A DNA stretch of 64,000 bases from Lachnospiraceae bacterium FE2018 (lineage in GTDB: Bacteria > Bacillota > Clostridia > Lachnospirales > Lachnospiraceae): assembly GCA_000702845.1 (NCBI GenBank), contig JNKK01000006.1, positions 62,001-126,000 of the forward strand, written 5' to 3'. Of the stretch, positions 16,917 through 25,533 are shown piece by piece. The translations under genes and the position numbers were made by a program. Each line of letters opens with the position of its first letter. Within the stretch, counting starts at the first letter, position 1. The notes beneath the pieces are model-generated. The model did not search any database, had not been told where the DNA came from, and saw nothing but the letters and a program-made list of their open reading frames with translations.

Positions 16917-17531
16917 ATGGCAACAATACATGAAATTACAAAACTGACAGATGAGAGATTCGTAAATCTGTACCGCCTGAAAGGAAGCAATGAGAAAGGT
17001 CATCAGGCAAACTACCTGGTAGCCTCACGGGCGGAGCGCATAGAGGATCTGAAGATCAGCACACGTAAGAATACGGCGGACGGTGTGGCGATCTACGCAC
17101 TGTACGGACCCGAACACGACAGGATTGTTATGGTGCGGCAGTACCGCTATCCTGTAGACCGGTTTGTCTATGAACTGCCGGCCGGGCTTGTGGAAGCAGA
17201 AGAAAATTTCCGGGAAGCTGCTGTCCGCGAACTGCGGGAGGAAACCGGTTTGGTTTTTACACCGCTTGATGTGGATCCCATGTTCGAGGCACCGCGCTAT
17301 ACAACAATCGGCATGACAGATGAAGCCTGTGCAACCGTATACGGTTATGCAGAAGGCACATGTACAAACTGTTTCAACGAAAAAAGCGAAGAGATTGAAA
17401 TTGTGCTGGCGGACCGTGATGAAGTGCGCCGTATTTTACAGGAGGAGCACGTCGCGCTTCTTGCAGCGTATCATATGATGCATTTTCTCTATGACACGGA
17501 GCCGTTTGCTTTCCTGCATCCGGAAAAGTAA
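16917..17531 (+). CDS. NUDIX hydrolase, ADP-ribose pyrophosphatase type
   Basis: 204 residues with a complete NUDIX box (G-x5-E-x7-RELREETGL, about residues 90-112) that binds the metal ions for hydrolysis of nucleoside diphosphates linked to another group. The length and the preceding VRQYRYPVDRFVYELPAGLVE resemble ADP-ribose or ADP-sugar pyrophosphatases. The start at 16917 is preferred because GAGG (16907-16910) lies 6 nt upstream; an ATG at 16905 overlaps the tetR stop. It is translationally close-coupled to tetR. Confidence 0.92.
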   Translation: MATIHEITKLTDERFVNLYRLKGSNEKGHQANYLVASRAERIEDLKISTRKNTADGVAIYALYGPEHDRIVMVRQYRYPVDRFVYELPAGLVEAEENFREAAVRELREETGLVFTPLDVDPMFEAPRYTTIGMTDEACATVYGYAEGTCTNCFNEKSEEIEIVLADRDEVRRILQEEHVALLAAYHMMHFLYDTEPFAFLHPEK

Positions 17532-17606
17532 GTCCGGTCTGCAGAAAATACAGACATCATTGATTTGAGACAGAGCAGAAGCAGCACAGCAGGCAGGTGA
17601 AACAGT

Positions 17607-19061
17607 ATGCCGGAATTAAACCAGAGAATTCAAAAATATATTAACCGAAGCAGAATCAGTGTTTATCAGCTGGCAAAGAACACCAATCTGGACCGCACAA
17701 TGATTCAGAAAATGATCAAGGGAAGCAAGTATCCCGGCGTCAAGTTTTTTTATAAATTCTGTGATGCGCTGATGCTGAACCGGGATGAGCGGGAGGAACT
17801 GATCCGCCTCTTCCGGATTGAGAAAGAGGGATTCAGCCATTATCAGACCCATGTCGAAATCAGCAGATTGCTCGGGATGCTGCAGAATGTCACGGAGGAG
17901 TTCGATTACAGCAGGAACGTTCCGGTGTCGGCGCCTGATCTTCCTGTGCGTGACGGAACATCTGTAGAGATTATCGGCACGCAGAATATCCGGCTGTTTG
18001 TCTATATGATGCTGAAGGAGCAGATCAGTCAGCAGTCTACGCGGCATATCTATCTGGATGTCTGTGACTGGTCGGATCAGATATTAAAACAGCTTTATCA
18101 TTTTAAAAAAATATTTGAAAGTGATGTGGAGATCCATCAGCATGCGATGCTTTCCTATCAGAACAATGTATCGGAAAGCAATTTCGAAAATATTTATACG
18201 ATGCAGAAAATACTTCCGCCTCTGTTTATGCTGGGAGAACATTATCACATCAGATATTCATACGTAAATAATGCGCGGGAAGGGCATATGTACATGCCGT
18301 TTCAGCATTATCTGCTTGGAACAGACAGACTGTTTCTGTTCAATGATGAGGAAACAAGGGGCATCAGTATCACCGACAGTGTTTTAATAGAGGCGTTCCG
18401 GAAGGAGGTCCGGGATATTGAAGAAAAATCACGCCCGCTGGTCCGCTATTCAGATACTTTAAAAGACGCGGCGGAAATATGCCGCAATGTGATGAATAAC
18501 AATCGCCTTGCGGCGTCTTACGGCATGACCCCCTGTATCAGCATGTTCACTTCACTGTTGTCTCATACCGGGCCGACCGATGAAGCAGCGAAGGCATTAT
18601 ATCTGGGGATGGCAGAGAAACTGTCAGAAGCGACGGAAGATCCGGATTATATTCAGATCTACGGAACTGCCGGTATTCACCATTTTCTGGAAACCGGGAT
18701 GATACCGCACACTTCCGATATGGATTATCCGGTAATTCCGAAAGAAAGACGGATTCATCTTGTTCGCGAATATGTGGAATTCCTGAAGCAGAGCAGCAGT
18801 TCGTATCTGCTAAAAAAGAACGATGCAGCGGGGAATGTATATCCGGGATTTGAAATTAAGCTGTTCGCGCCGAACCGGATTCTTCTGAGTCAGAACGGCA
18901 CGAATGTGCCGCGCGGATTGGTACTGCTGGAAGAAAACAGCATGTATGAAAACCTTCTGGATTATTTTCAGAGTATGATAGAATATGAAGAAGTATATAA
19001 ACCAAAGGAAGGCGCAGAACAATTTCGTAAAATTATAGACAACTATATATCAAAATTATGA
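17607..19061 (+). CDS. XRE-type helix-turn-helix protein with unknown sensor region
   Basis: 484 residues. Residues 10-65 form a lambda-repressor-like helix-turn-helix (ISVYQLAKNTNLDRTMIQKM...). The remaining 400 residues contain no motif I recognise. They look alpha/beta and soluble, with aromatic-rich stretches (FQHYLLGTDRLFLFNDEETR). The layout suggests a regulator with a large ligand- or partner-binding region. No obvious target is next to it, since the flanking genes have different directions or functions. Function unassigned. Confidence 0.75.
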   Translation: MPELNQRIQKYINRSRISVYQLAKNTNLDRTMIQKMIKGSKYPGVKFFYKFCDALMLNRDEREELIRLFRIEKEGFSHYQTHVEISRLLGMLQNVTEEFDYSRNVPVSAPDLPVRDGTSVEIIGTQNIRLFVYMMLKEQISQQSTRHIYLDVCDWSDQILKQLYHFKKIFESDVEIHQHAMLSYQNNVSESNFENIYTMQKILPPLFMLGEHYHIRYSYVNNAREGHMYMPFQHYLLGTDRLFLFNDEETRGISITDSVLIEAFRKEVRDIEEKSRPLVRYSDTLKDAAEICRNVMNNNRLAASYGMTPCISMFTSLLSHTGPTDEAAKALYLGMAEKLSEATEDPDYIQIYGTAGIHHFLETGMIPHTSDMDYPVIPKERRIHLVREYVEFLKQSSSSYLLKKNDAAGNVYPGFEIKLFAPNRILLSQNGTNVPRGLVLLEENSMYENLLDYFQSMIEYEEVYKPKEGAEQFRKIIDNYISKL

Positions 19062-19144
19062 CATCCTGTACATTGTTCAATTCCGAAAACATTGCGCAAA
19101 TATTACAAAAATGTAAGAAAAAGCTTTTATTATAAGAAAAGATA

Positions 19145-19153
19145 TGTTATAAT
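19145..19153 (+). promoter_or_regulatory. Extended -10 promoter of the coiled-coil wall protein
   Basis: TGTTATAAT (19145-19153) combines the TG extension with a perfect TATAAT. The -35 region is poor. It gives a leader of about 90 nt with a GAGGAG ribosome site before the gene. Confidence 0.6.
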
Positions 19154-19247
19154 CGCTCCGAATAGACTGGATTCAGGTGTGTTAGATGTTTACGCACCCG
19201 GATACAGCAGATACTTGTAAAAAGTATATATTACGAGGAGAAAGATT

Positions 19248-20546
19248 ATGAAGAAGCGCCTGGCCGTGCTTGCCTTCGCGGCGGCATTCATGGTATCTTC
19301 GGTCTCCGTTTTTGCAACGCCGACACAGGAACGTCTGAATGCGGCAAAGCAGGAACAGTATCAGACTGCCGGACAGCTGCAGACAACGCAGGACCGGATT
19401 GCAGTGCTGGAGACAAAAAAAGGTGAGACAGAGGCATATCTGCAGGAGTTGAACAATCAGATGACGGAGTTGTCCGGTGAGATCAAGGAGCTGCAGCAGC
19501 AGTATGCAGATAAGCAGAAGGAGCTGGATGAGATCGGCGTTAAGCTCGGAAATGCCCGCCTTGAAGAGGAGAAACAGCGGAAAAATATGAAGCTGCGGAT
19601 TCAGTATATGTACGAGAATTCGGAGCAGAACGGCTTGCTGGAATCTCTGTTTTCGGCAGAATCGTTCAGTGATTTTCTGAATCGTGCGGATAACATCAAA
19701 AATATCAGCGATTACGACAGAGATATGCTTGAAGAATACAATGCAGTCTGTGTCGAGATTCAGAAAGCGGAAGAAAAAGCAGAGGCTGAGCAGAAAGAGA
19801 TCGCTGCAGTTGAAGCGGCCTCCAAGAAGAAAAAGGCAGAAATGCAGGAACTGGCGGAAGAAACATCCGCACAGGTTGCGGAATATGCTGCTACCATTAA
19901 GGATCAGGAAGGTGTTGCGGCACAGCTGATCAGTGCAATTCAGCAGCAGGAGGCAACCATTCAGATTCTGACTGCTGAGGTTGAAGAAGAGATTCGCCAG
20001 GCTGAAGCGGCGGCAGAAGCTGAACGTCAGCGTCAGGCGGCGGCAGCTGCAGCAGCGGCCGCGGCCGCGGCTGAAGAAGAGGCGGCAGCTGCGCAGCAGG
20101 AAGAGGAAGAAGAATACACAGCCGATATTTCCGAAGAAGCGTATTCGTATGAAGAAGCAGACGATGATACCTACGAAACGGAAGAGAGTGACGACACATC
20201 TTCAGCATCTTCTTCATCGTCTTCATCGTCTGAAAGCAGCTACAGCGGTCCCGTGCTGAACAGACGTGCCGGCACGATCACAGGACCGACCGGAAAAGAG
20301 ACCTATTATAATCTAAATATGTCCGGCGTCGTTAATATCATGCGCAACATGGGAAATTCAGATAAATACTGGGTGCGCGATGACGGCGTTAAGATGCTGG
20401 GCGACTATGTTATGGTTGCGGCAAACCTTGATAAACACCCGCGCGGCTCGATTGTTGACAGCAGTCTGGGAAAGGCGATTGTGTGTGATACGGGTACCTT
20501 TGCATACAGCAATCCAAATCAGCTTGATGTAGCAGTCAGCTGGTAA
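19248..20546 (+). CDS. Secreted coiled-coil protein with C-terminal 3D-like domain
   Basis: 432 residues. A signal peptide ending VSVFA is followed by a long coiled coil (about 25-270) like the N-terminus of PcsB/CwlO-type peptidoglycan hydrolases, including the YMYENSEQNGLLESLFSAES segment typical of that group. Next comes an Ala/Glu-rich stretch, then an acidic and Ser-rich linker. The last 100 residues do not look like a NlpC/P60 or CHAP enzyme. DDGVKMLGDYVMVAANL and SSLGKAIVCDTG suggest a small barrel related to 3D or RlpA-type domains. Likely a cell-wall-associated factor, possibly acting with FtsEX-type machinery elsewhere. Confidence 0.8.
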   Translation: MKKRLAVLAFAAAFMVSSVSVFATPTQERLNAAKQEQYQTAGQLQTTQDRIAVLETKKGETEAYLQELNNQMTELSGEIKELQQQYADKQKELDEIGVKLGNARLEEEKQRKNMKLRIQYMYENSEQNGLLESLFSAESFSDFLNRADNIKNISDYDRDMLEEYNAVCVEIQKAEEKAEAEQKEIAAVEAASKKKKAEMQELAEETSAQVAEYAATIKDQEGVAAQLISAIQQQEATIQILTAEVEEEIRQAEAAAEAERQRQAAAAAAAAAAAAEEEAAAAQQEEEEEYTADISEEAYSYEEADDDTYETEESDDTSSASSSSSSSSESSYSGPVLNRRAGTITGPTGKETYYNLNMSGVVNIMRNMGNSDKYWVRDDGVKMLGDYVMVAANLDKHPRGSIVDSSLGKAIVCDTGTFAYSNPNQLDVAVSW

Positions 20547-20570
20547 ATCCATAAGAGAAGATACGAAAAA

Positions 20571-20597
20571 AGCTGCAGGAAAAACCTGCAGCTTTTT
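20571..20597. terminator. Rho-independent terminator
   Basis: AGCTGCAGG-AAAAA-CCTGCAGCT followed by TTTTG, preceded by an A tract. It serves the coiled-coil gene and probably the convergent gene as well. Confidence 0.88.
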
Positions 20598-20628
20598 GTA
20601 TGGGGCAATGTGCCGGGTTGTTTCTGCA

Positions 20629-21810
20629 TTAATGCAGAAGCTGCGTCACCTTACTCAGCAGTGCATGTACATTTGTCACATAAAAGGCACCTGCCAGTTT
20701 ATGCGCGGCGCGCCTGGCAGGACGGGAGCTGGTGAGCAGAAACTGCATAATGATCTGTGCAGTTTTTTTTGTGCTGTTTCCCTCCGATAATCCGTCCGGA
20801 TCCATTGCGGGATCCCGTCCGATCTCATAAGCGGTTATATTCCGTGTTGCCTTTGGCTCGGGGACAGTCCGCGCACCGTTTGCCCGGGCCTGCCGGAGTG
20901 TCCGGAACAGATCGCGGCTGAAGGCTTCGCGCTCTTCTAAATCCGCGGAGGCAATCCAGCGGTTGACGCCAAGTGCCAGCTTCCGGCTGTCGGACGTCCG
21001 GGCAGATGCCGGTACAAAATGATCATCTTCAACCATCCAGAAAAGAGGTTCATGCTGGTTAATTCCATCTGTTGAACAGGCGACGATGTAATCCTGGCTG
21101 TTTTGATTAAAAAGCTGACCGATCAGTGAATATTGCGGCGTGAGCCGTATGATCCGGTCCTGCAGTTCTGCCAGCGCATTTGTGTCGTAAAGCCCCGGGG
21201 TCAGACCGGGGCAGTCATTCAGATAGATGGCGCGGATGCGGCTGCGCAGCTGCGGGCTGCCCTGAACAGCAGCGTACAGGAGCGTATTTCCGCCTTTCGA
21301 ATGTCCGGTCAGGATGATGTTCTGCATACCGCCGTCCCTGTATTTTTCTGCAAGACGGCTCATCCACTGCAGCGCCATTTTCTGGGAAGGGGTTTCCGTA
21401 TAGCTTATAGCAAAGGCCTCCTGCCAGGATGTCAGTGAATTATCTGCTCCGCGCACCATCAGGACATCTGTGCCGTCCGGAAGAACAGCGCGGAGAGCCG
21501 CGAACTGTGCGGATCCAACCCGGAATACTTCCGTGTAATCGGACAGCAGTACGCCGCGGTATCTGACAGATGCCGCCATCTCACGGAACAGTCCGGAATT
21601 GACATTAATCTGTGAGGTTCCGTGTATTTTCAGATACTGCCGGCCGGCTTCTGCAACGTTAATTTCACGGCGCTCCCGCGGAGGCGGGACAATTCCCTGC
21701 AGATCGTAATAGACCAGGTAAGAGAAGACAAGACTGTCCACTTCCTGGAACGGACGTTCCGCAAAAGAAACGGAACCGGATTCTTTAACATAGCCGATAA
21801 TATTCTTCAT
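20629..21810 (-). CDS. Mbeg1-like alpha/beta-hydrolase (DUF2974 type)
   Basis: 393 residues with a G-H-S-K-G-G nucleophile elbow (Ser171) and lipase-like surroundings (ILTGHSKGGNTLLYAAV). The opening, with FQEVDSLVFSYLVYYDLQGI, is the hallmark of the Mbeg1-like family common in Firmicutes. Probably a cytoplasmic serine hydrolase acting on lipid or ester substrates; the substrate is unknown. GGAG lies 8 nt before the ATG. A promoter reads into it at 21890-21919. Confidence 0.85.
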   Translation of the reverse strand: MKNIIGYVKESGSVSFAERPFQEVDSLVFSYLVYYDLQGIVPPPRERREINVAEAGRQYLKIHGTSQINVNSGLFREMAASVRYRGVLLSDYTEVFRVGSAQFAALRAVLPDGTDVLMVRGADNSLTSWQEAFAISYTETPSQKMALQWMSRLAEKYRDGGMQNIILTGHSKGGNTLLYAAVQGSPQLRSRIRAIYLNDCPGLTPGLYDTNALAELQDRIIRLTPQYSLIGQLFNQNSQDYIVACSTDGINQHEPLFWMVEDDHFVPASARTSDSRKLALGVNRWIASADLEEREAFSRDLFRTLRQARANGARTVPEPKATRNITAYEIGRDPAMDPDGLSEGNSTKKTAQIIMQFLLTSSRPARRAAHKLAGAFYVTNVHALLSKVTQLLH

Positions 21811-21889
21811 TGTACACTCCGACGTAATCCAGACAGGGAGCCTCTTCTCATCCGTGCCGGTCTCCGCGATTTACTATCTTCTGATTATT

Positions 21890-21919
21890 ACTATATCATT
21901 TTCTGCGGATGTGATACAA
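21890..21919 (-). promoter_or_regulatory. Probable promoter of the Mbeg1-like gene
   Basis: Minus strand TTGTAT, 18 bp, TATAGT, about 80 bp upstream of the start. Confidence 0.5.
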
Positions 21920-22033
21920 TCATATCGCAGAGAAAAAGAACTGCCTTTGTATGGAAGGAGTTCAGAGAGCGGGCACTTTAAACATCCGGCTATCGCGGAT
22001 ATCTTTGAAAATGATAATAAAAGGAGTACCGAA

Positions 22034-22336
22034 ATGTTAAAACATGTAATTCTGTGGCAGCTGAAGGACGAACTCGCGGGGGAAGAAAAGGAAGCCGTCA
22101 TGCGGGGAATCAAAGAGGGACTGGAGGGACTGGTCGGGAAGGTGCCAGGTCTTCTGAAAGTACATGTGCAGATTGAAAAGCTTGCGACTTCTACAGCAGA
22201 TGTGATGCTTGATTCTACACTTGAGGATGCAGATGCGCTGGCAGCATATGCAGTTCATCCCGCGCATGTAAAAGTGGCGGACGAGAAAGTCCGTCCCTAT
22301 ACAAAAACACGTGCCTGCATCGACTACGAGGTCTGA
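22034..22336 (+). CDS. Dabb (stress-responsive A/B barrel) domain protein
   Basis: 100 residues, one complete Dabb ferredoxin-like domain. It opens MLKHVILWQLKDE and ends YAVHPAHVKVADEKVRPYTKTRACIDYEV; the Y-x-x-HP-x-H segment is the family signature. Such proteins dimerise, and some act as cyclases or monooxygenase-like enzymes, but most have no known reaction. AAGGAG lies 9 nt before the ATG at 22034; the frame extends upstream without a ribosome site. It is 3 bp before the thioesterase gene, so both form one unit. Confidence 0.88.
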   Translation: MLKHVILWQLKDELAGEEKEAVMRGIKEGLEGLVGKVPGLLKVHVQIEKLATSTADVMLDSTLEDADALAAYAVHPAHVKVADEKVRPYTKTRACIDYEV

Positions 22337-22339
22337 CAC

Positions 22340-22780
22340 ATGCGTTATCAGGAACCGAAAAAGATCGACATGAAGAACATGTCGATCGAGGAGATCCGGA
22401 ATTATCGAAACGAGTACAATCATTTTGCAAATCTGATCGGCCTGACCATTACTGAGATGGGAGAGGGTTACGGTGTGACGAAAATGGCGGTCACAGATCA
22501 GATGCGCAATCCTGTCGGCTCTGTACACGGCGGCGCAATTGCCACCACGGCTGATGTGGCAGGCGGATCAGCTGCCAGCTCACTGGGACATCCGGTCACA
22601 ACGCTCGACTGTTCCCTGCATTATCTGAGACCCGGTCTCTCGGATTGTACGGAGATTATCGGCCGCGGTACCGTTATAAAAGGCGGCAGGCGGGTGATTG
22701 TGGTAGATGTTGAAGTATCCGGTCAGGACGGCACGGTGCTGGCCCGCGGTATCTATACCTATGCGACACTTGACAACTGA
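22340..22780 (+). CDS. PaaI-type hotdog thioesterase
   Basis: 146 residues and a single hotdog fold. The region RNPVGSVHGGAIATTADVAGG contains the HGG motif and the aspartate of PaaI-like acyl-CoA thioesterases. The ending TVLARGIYTYATLDN is typical. It likely hydrolyses an acyl- or aryl-CoA in the cytoplasm. It starts immediately after the Dabb gene, which points to a shared small-molecule pathway that cannot be named from sequence. Confidence 0.9.
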   Translation: MRYQEPKKIDMKNMSIEEIRNYRNEYNHFANLIGLTITEMGEGYGVTKMAVTDQMRNPVGSVHGGAIATTADVAGGSAASSLGHPVTTLDCSLHYLRPGLSDCTEIIGRGTVIKGGRRVIVVDVEVSGQDGTVLARGIYTYATLDN

Positions 22781-22791
22781 TGAGTAAATTC

Positions 22792-22823
22792 AAAAAGGAG
22801 ACTGCATCGTCAGTCTCCTTTTT
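22792..22823. terminator. Bidirectional terminator overlapping a stop codon
   Basis: Stem AAAAAGGAGACTG (22792-22804) with CAGTCTCCTTTTT (22811-22823). The right arm contains the stop codon of the minus-strand gene, so this gene and its terminator overlap. Confidence 0.88.
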
Positions 22824-23145
22824 CCATACCTTCGTCCTTTTCCGGCTCTGCTCCGGCTTCGTACCGCGTTTCAACCTCGCGCCGCAGTTCGGCTTCGCGC
22901 TGCAGTTCAGCCTCGTGCCGCAGTTCGGCTTCGCGCCGCAGTTCTTCACCCCGCCGCTCCAGATTGCGCGCAACCAGTATCATTCCGTACAGAAGAACAG
23001 GAACAGCAACTGTGCAGAAGACAGAGGCCATCAGAAAACGGTCTGCCATCGGGTGTTTCATCAGTGCGAATACCATCGTAGATGCATAGACTGCAATCAG
23101 AAGAACGATTCCGGCAATCGCCATAATGCGCCGTAAGTTTTTCAT
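22810..23145 (-). CDS. Small two-helix membrane protein with charged repeat tail
   Basis: 111 residues: two transmembrane helices (about 8-28 and 36-60), then a cytoplasmic tail built of near-perfect repeats E-L-x-R/H-E-A (EELRREAELRHEAELQREAE...), predicted as a highly charged single helix. At the DNA level this tail is a tandem repeat of about 15 bases. I do not recognise the family. The gene is separated from its neighbours by terminators. Confidence 0.7.
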   Translation of the reverse strand: MKNLRRIMAIAGIVLLIAVYASTMVFALMKHPMADRFLMASVFCTVAVPVLLYGMILVARNLERRGEELRREAELRHEAELQREAELRREVETRYEAGAEPEKDEGMEKGD

Positions 23146-23312
23146 CGTGTAACAGGTCTCCCTTGCTTAAAGTGTGTTCAGTGTCCCTGACCCTGATGTT
23201 GTATTCAATGATGCTTATTCATTGATGCTATTGTAAAGAATCGTTCTGAAAACAGCAAGACCGAATTTAGAAATGCTTTAGAATCCCCTTGCTTTACTTA
23301 AATATCAGGTTT

Positions 23313-23321
23313 TGGTATACT
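23313..23321 (+). promoter_or_regulatory. Extended -10 promoter for the ftsH-region operon
   Basis: TGGTATACT (23313-23321) about 40 bp before the first gene. No convincing -35 box at 17 bp. Confidence 0.45.
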
Positions 23322-23359
23322 TGCTTCGTAGGTGTTTTCTGCCGCGGGGGTGATTTGTC

Positions 23360-24220
23360 ATGTTTGGTTACATCACAATTGACCGGGACGAACTGAAGGT
23401 CAAAGAATATGAGACGTACAATCACTTCTATTGCGGTCTGTGCCAGGATCTGAAAGAAACAGCCGGGCAGCGTGCCAGGGCGGCGCTGACGTATGATATG
23501 ACGTTTCTGGCGATCCTTCTTTCGGCACTGTATGAAGAAGAGACCACAAAAGAAATCCGCCGGTGCATGTTCAGGGGCGGCGCGCGCAGGATGTGCTTCC
23601 GCAACCAGTATACTGCCTACGCGGCGGATATGAATATGCTGCTCGTCTATCACAATCTGATGGATGACTGGCTCGATGAAAAAAACAAAAAAAGTCTTGC
23701 GGCTGCGCGGCTGCTGAAAAAATCCTATCAGAAGACAGCATCCCGTTACCCGGAAAAAATTCAGGCAATCCGGTCATATTTGAAAGAACTGCACAGGGCA
23801 GAACAGGAAAAGAGTACAGACATTGATCTGGCATCCGGTCTGACGGGAACGCTGATGCGGGAGATATTTGTCTTTCAGAAGGATCACTGGAGCAGATCGC
23901 TGGGCGATGTGGGATTTTATCTCGGAAAATATATTTATCTGAAAGATGCGTACGACGATCTGGAGGAAGACAGAAAGAACGGTACCTATAATCCGTTTTT
24001 TGCAATGGCGGAAGAACCGGATTTTCAGAAGAAGGCCAATGAGATACTGACAATGATGGCATCCTCGGCTGCCAGAGCCTTTGAGCGGCTTCCGATTATT
24101 GAATACGCAGGTCTGCTGCGCAATGTACTGTATTCCGGCCTTTGGGTGGAATGTCCGAAGCTGTCCGGAAGAGAATGGATTTCCGAGCGGTTCCGCCGCG
24201 GTTTTTCCGGAAGACGTTAG
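23360..24220 (+). CDS. DUF5685-like protein
   Basis: 286 residues beginning MFGYITIDRDELKVKEYETY and NHFYCGLCQDLKE, the opening I associate with DUF5685 proteins of Clostridia. It has a C-x-x-C pair (CGLC), a mostly helical body and a DAYDDLEEDRKNGTYNP motif with conserved aspartates that recalls the metal-binding helices of isoprenoid-synthase folds. No known reaction. Together with the J-domain gene 14 bp downstream it forms a pair, which suggests a link to protein quality control. Confidence 0.78.
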   Translation: MFGYITIDRDELKVKEYETYNHFYCGLCQDLKETAGQRARAALTYDMTFLAILLSALYEEETTKEIRRCMFRGGARRMCFRNQYTAYAADMNMLLVYHNLMDDWLDEKNKKSLAAARLLKKSYQKTASRYPEKIQAIRSYLKELHRAEQEKSTDIDLASGLTGTLMREIFVFQKDHWSRSLGDVGFYLGKYIYLKDAYDDLEEDRKNGTYNPFFAMAEEPDFQKKANEILTMMASSAARAFERLPIIEYAGLLRNVLYSGLWVECPKLSGREWISERFRRGFSGRR

Positions 24221-24234
24221 GGAGATAATACAAG

Positions 24235-24891
24235 ATGCAGGATCCATATAAGGTGCTCGGCGTCGCAAGAGATGCCGACATGGATGAAATCAAGAAAGCA
24301 TACCGGACACTCAGCAGAAAATATCATCCGGATGCAAATATCAATAATCCGGACAAAGAGCAGGCAGAAGAGATGTTCAAGCTCGTTCAGCAGGCATATG
24401 ATCAGATTGTGGAAGAGCGCGAAAGAGGAACAGCAGGCAGCACTTCGGGTGCATGGGGCAGTTACGGCGGGTATGGTTACAGCTATGCCGGATCATCATC
24501 CGCGCAGGATCCGAAAATGCAGGCTGTGCTGAACTACCTGAACAGCAGGCATTACACAGAGGCGCTGCACGTTCTGGAGGACATCCCGGAGCGGAATGCG
24601 GCCTGGTACTATTTTCACGCAATTGCGAATGCCGGCATCGGAAACAATATCAATGCGACAGAGGATGCGAAACGCGCGGCTTCTATGGAACCGGACAATC
24701 TGCGGTATCAGCAGCTGTACAGACAGCTGTCCGGGGCGGACAGCTGGTATCAGGATATGGGACGCGGCTTTGGTTACGAGGACTGCCAGAGCAGCAGGGA
24801 ATCCGGTCAGGGACTCTGTACACTGTGCATGGCGTGTATGGTTATGAATCTCTGTTGCTGTGGCCCTTACGGCGGTGTGCTTTGCTGCTGA
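24235..24891 (+). CDS. J-domain protein with TPR-like region and Cys-rich tail
   Basis: 218 residues. Residues 1-65 are a J domain with the catalytic HPD at 31-33 (KYHPDAN), so it should stimulate an Hsp70. A Gly/Ser/Tyr linker follows, then two helical repeats resembling a TPR ([19 protein letters not shown] and onward). The end is unusual: [20 protein letters not shown]...CC contains nine cysteines in about 28 residues in a hydrophobic context, suggesting metal binding or membrane attachment. It is not DnaJ itself, because the zinc-finger and substrate domains are absent. Confidence 0.88.
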   Translation: MQDPYKVLGVARDADMDEIKKAYRTLSRKYHPDANINNPDKEQAEEMFKLVQQAYDQIVEERERGTAGSTSGAWGSYGGYGYSYAGSSSAQDPKMQAVLNYLNSRHYTEALHVLEDIPERNAAWYYFHAIANAGIGNNINATEDAKRAASMEPDNLRYQQLYRQLSGADSWYQDMGRGFGYEDCQSSRESGQGLCTLCMACMVMNLCCCGPYGGVLCC

Positions 24892-24916
24892 CAAATACAG
24901 AAGGAAAGGAACAGGC

Positions 24917-25531
24917 ATGCAGATTCTTGAAAAACAGTGGGAACGTGAGTATTACAGAGAAACGAAGCGCGAGAAACGCAAGGCAATCCTTGACGCCGCA
25001 ATTGTGGAGGAGGGGATGTCGCCGGAAAATGAACTGCGGTCAAAACTTCTGGAATCACGTTACGGGAAAAAGCTTGAGAAGGGACAGTCTGTCGATTATT
25101 TTATTCGCGGCTGGATGACGCTTCAGTTCCTGGCAAATGCGAGGAAGTCGTTCGGATTTAAGCGGAAAGTCAGGAAAGAACTGGCATCTGTAAAATCAGA
25201 CTGGCAGTTTGAACTGGCAGCGGCATACGGCGAAACAGGACAGAAAGTTCTTTATCAGGAGTTCTGTCAGCTGACCCGGGTTTATCTTGAGCTCTGTCAG
25301 AAAGACAGAAATTACGGCGCAATTCTGTTCGGCGTCGGGCGGATCAAAGAAGAGACAATGATCAATAAAATCGGAAAAGATATTTATACCATTGCCTATG
25401 AGATTCCGCGGGAAATCGAAGCAGAAGAGGAGCTGCGGCTGTTTACGGAAGCGGCATCCCGGACACTGACGGAGTCTTTCCCGGAAATTGCCGATGATTT
25501 TTATGAACTAGTGGAGAAAAACAGAAAGTAA
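24917..25531 (+). CDS. Uncharacterised helical protein upstream of ftsH
   Basis: 204 residues, all-helical, charged, no signal or membrane segment (QILEKQWEREYYRETKREKR at the start). It ends just 2 bp before the ftsH start, so it is tightly coupled to it. The family resembles DUF6553 from memory only. GAAAGGA lies 6 nt before the ATG at 24917; the frame is open further upstream inside the J-domain gene but without a ribosome site. A role as adaptor or partner in protein quality control is inferred solely from position. Confidence 0.75.
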   Translation: MQILEKQWEREYYRETKREKRKAILDAAIVEEGMSPENELRSKLLESRYGKKLEKGQSVDYFIRGWMTLQFLANARKSFGFKRKVRKELASVKSDWQFELAAAYGETGQKVLYQEFCQLTRVYLELCQKDRNYGAILFGVGRIKEETMINKIGKDIYTIAYEIPREIEAEEELRLFTEAASRTLTESFPEIADDFYELVEKNRK

Positions 25532-25533
25532 CT

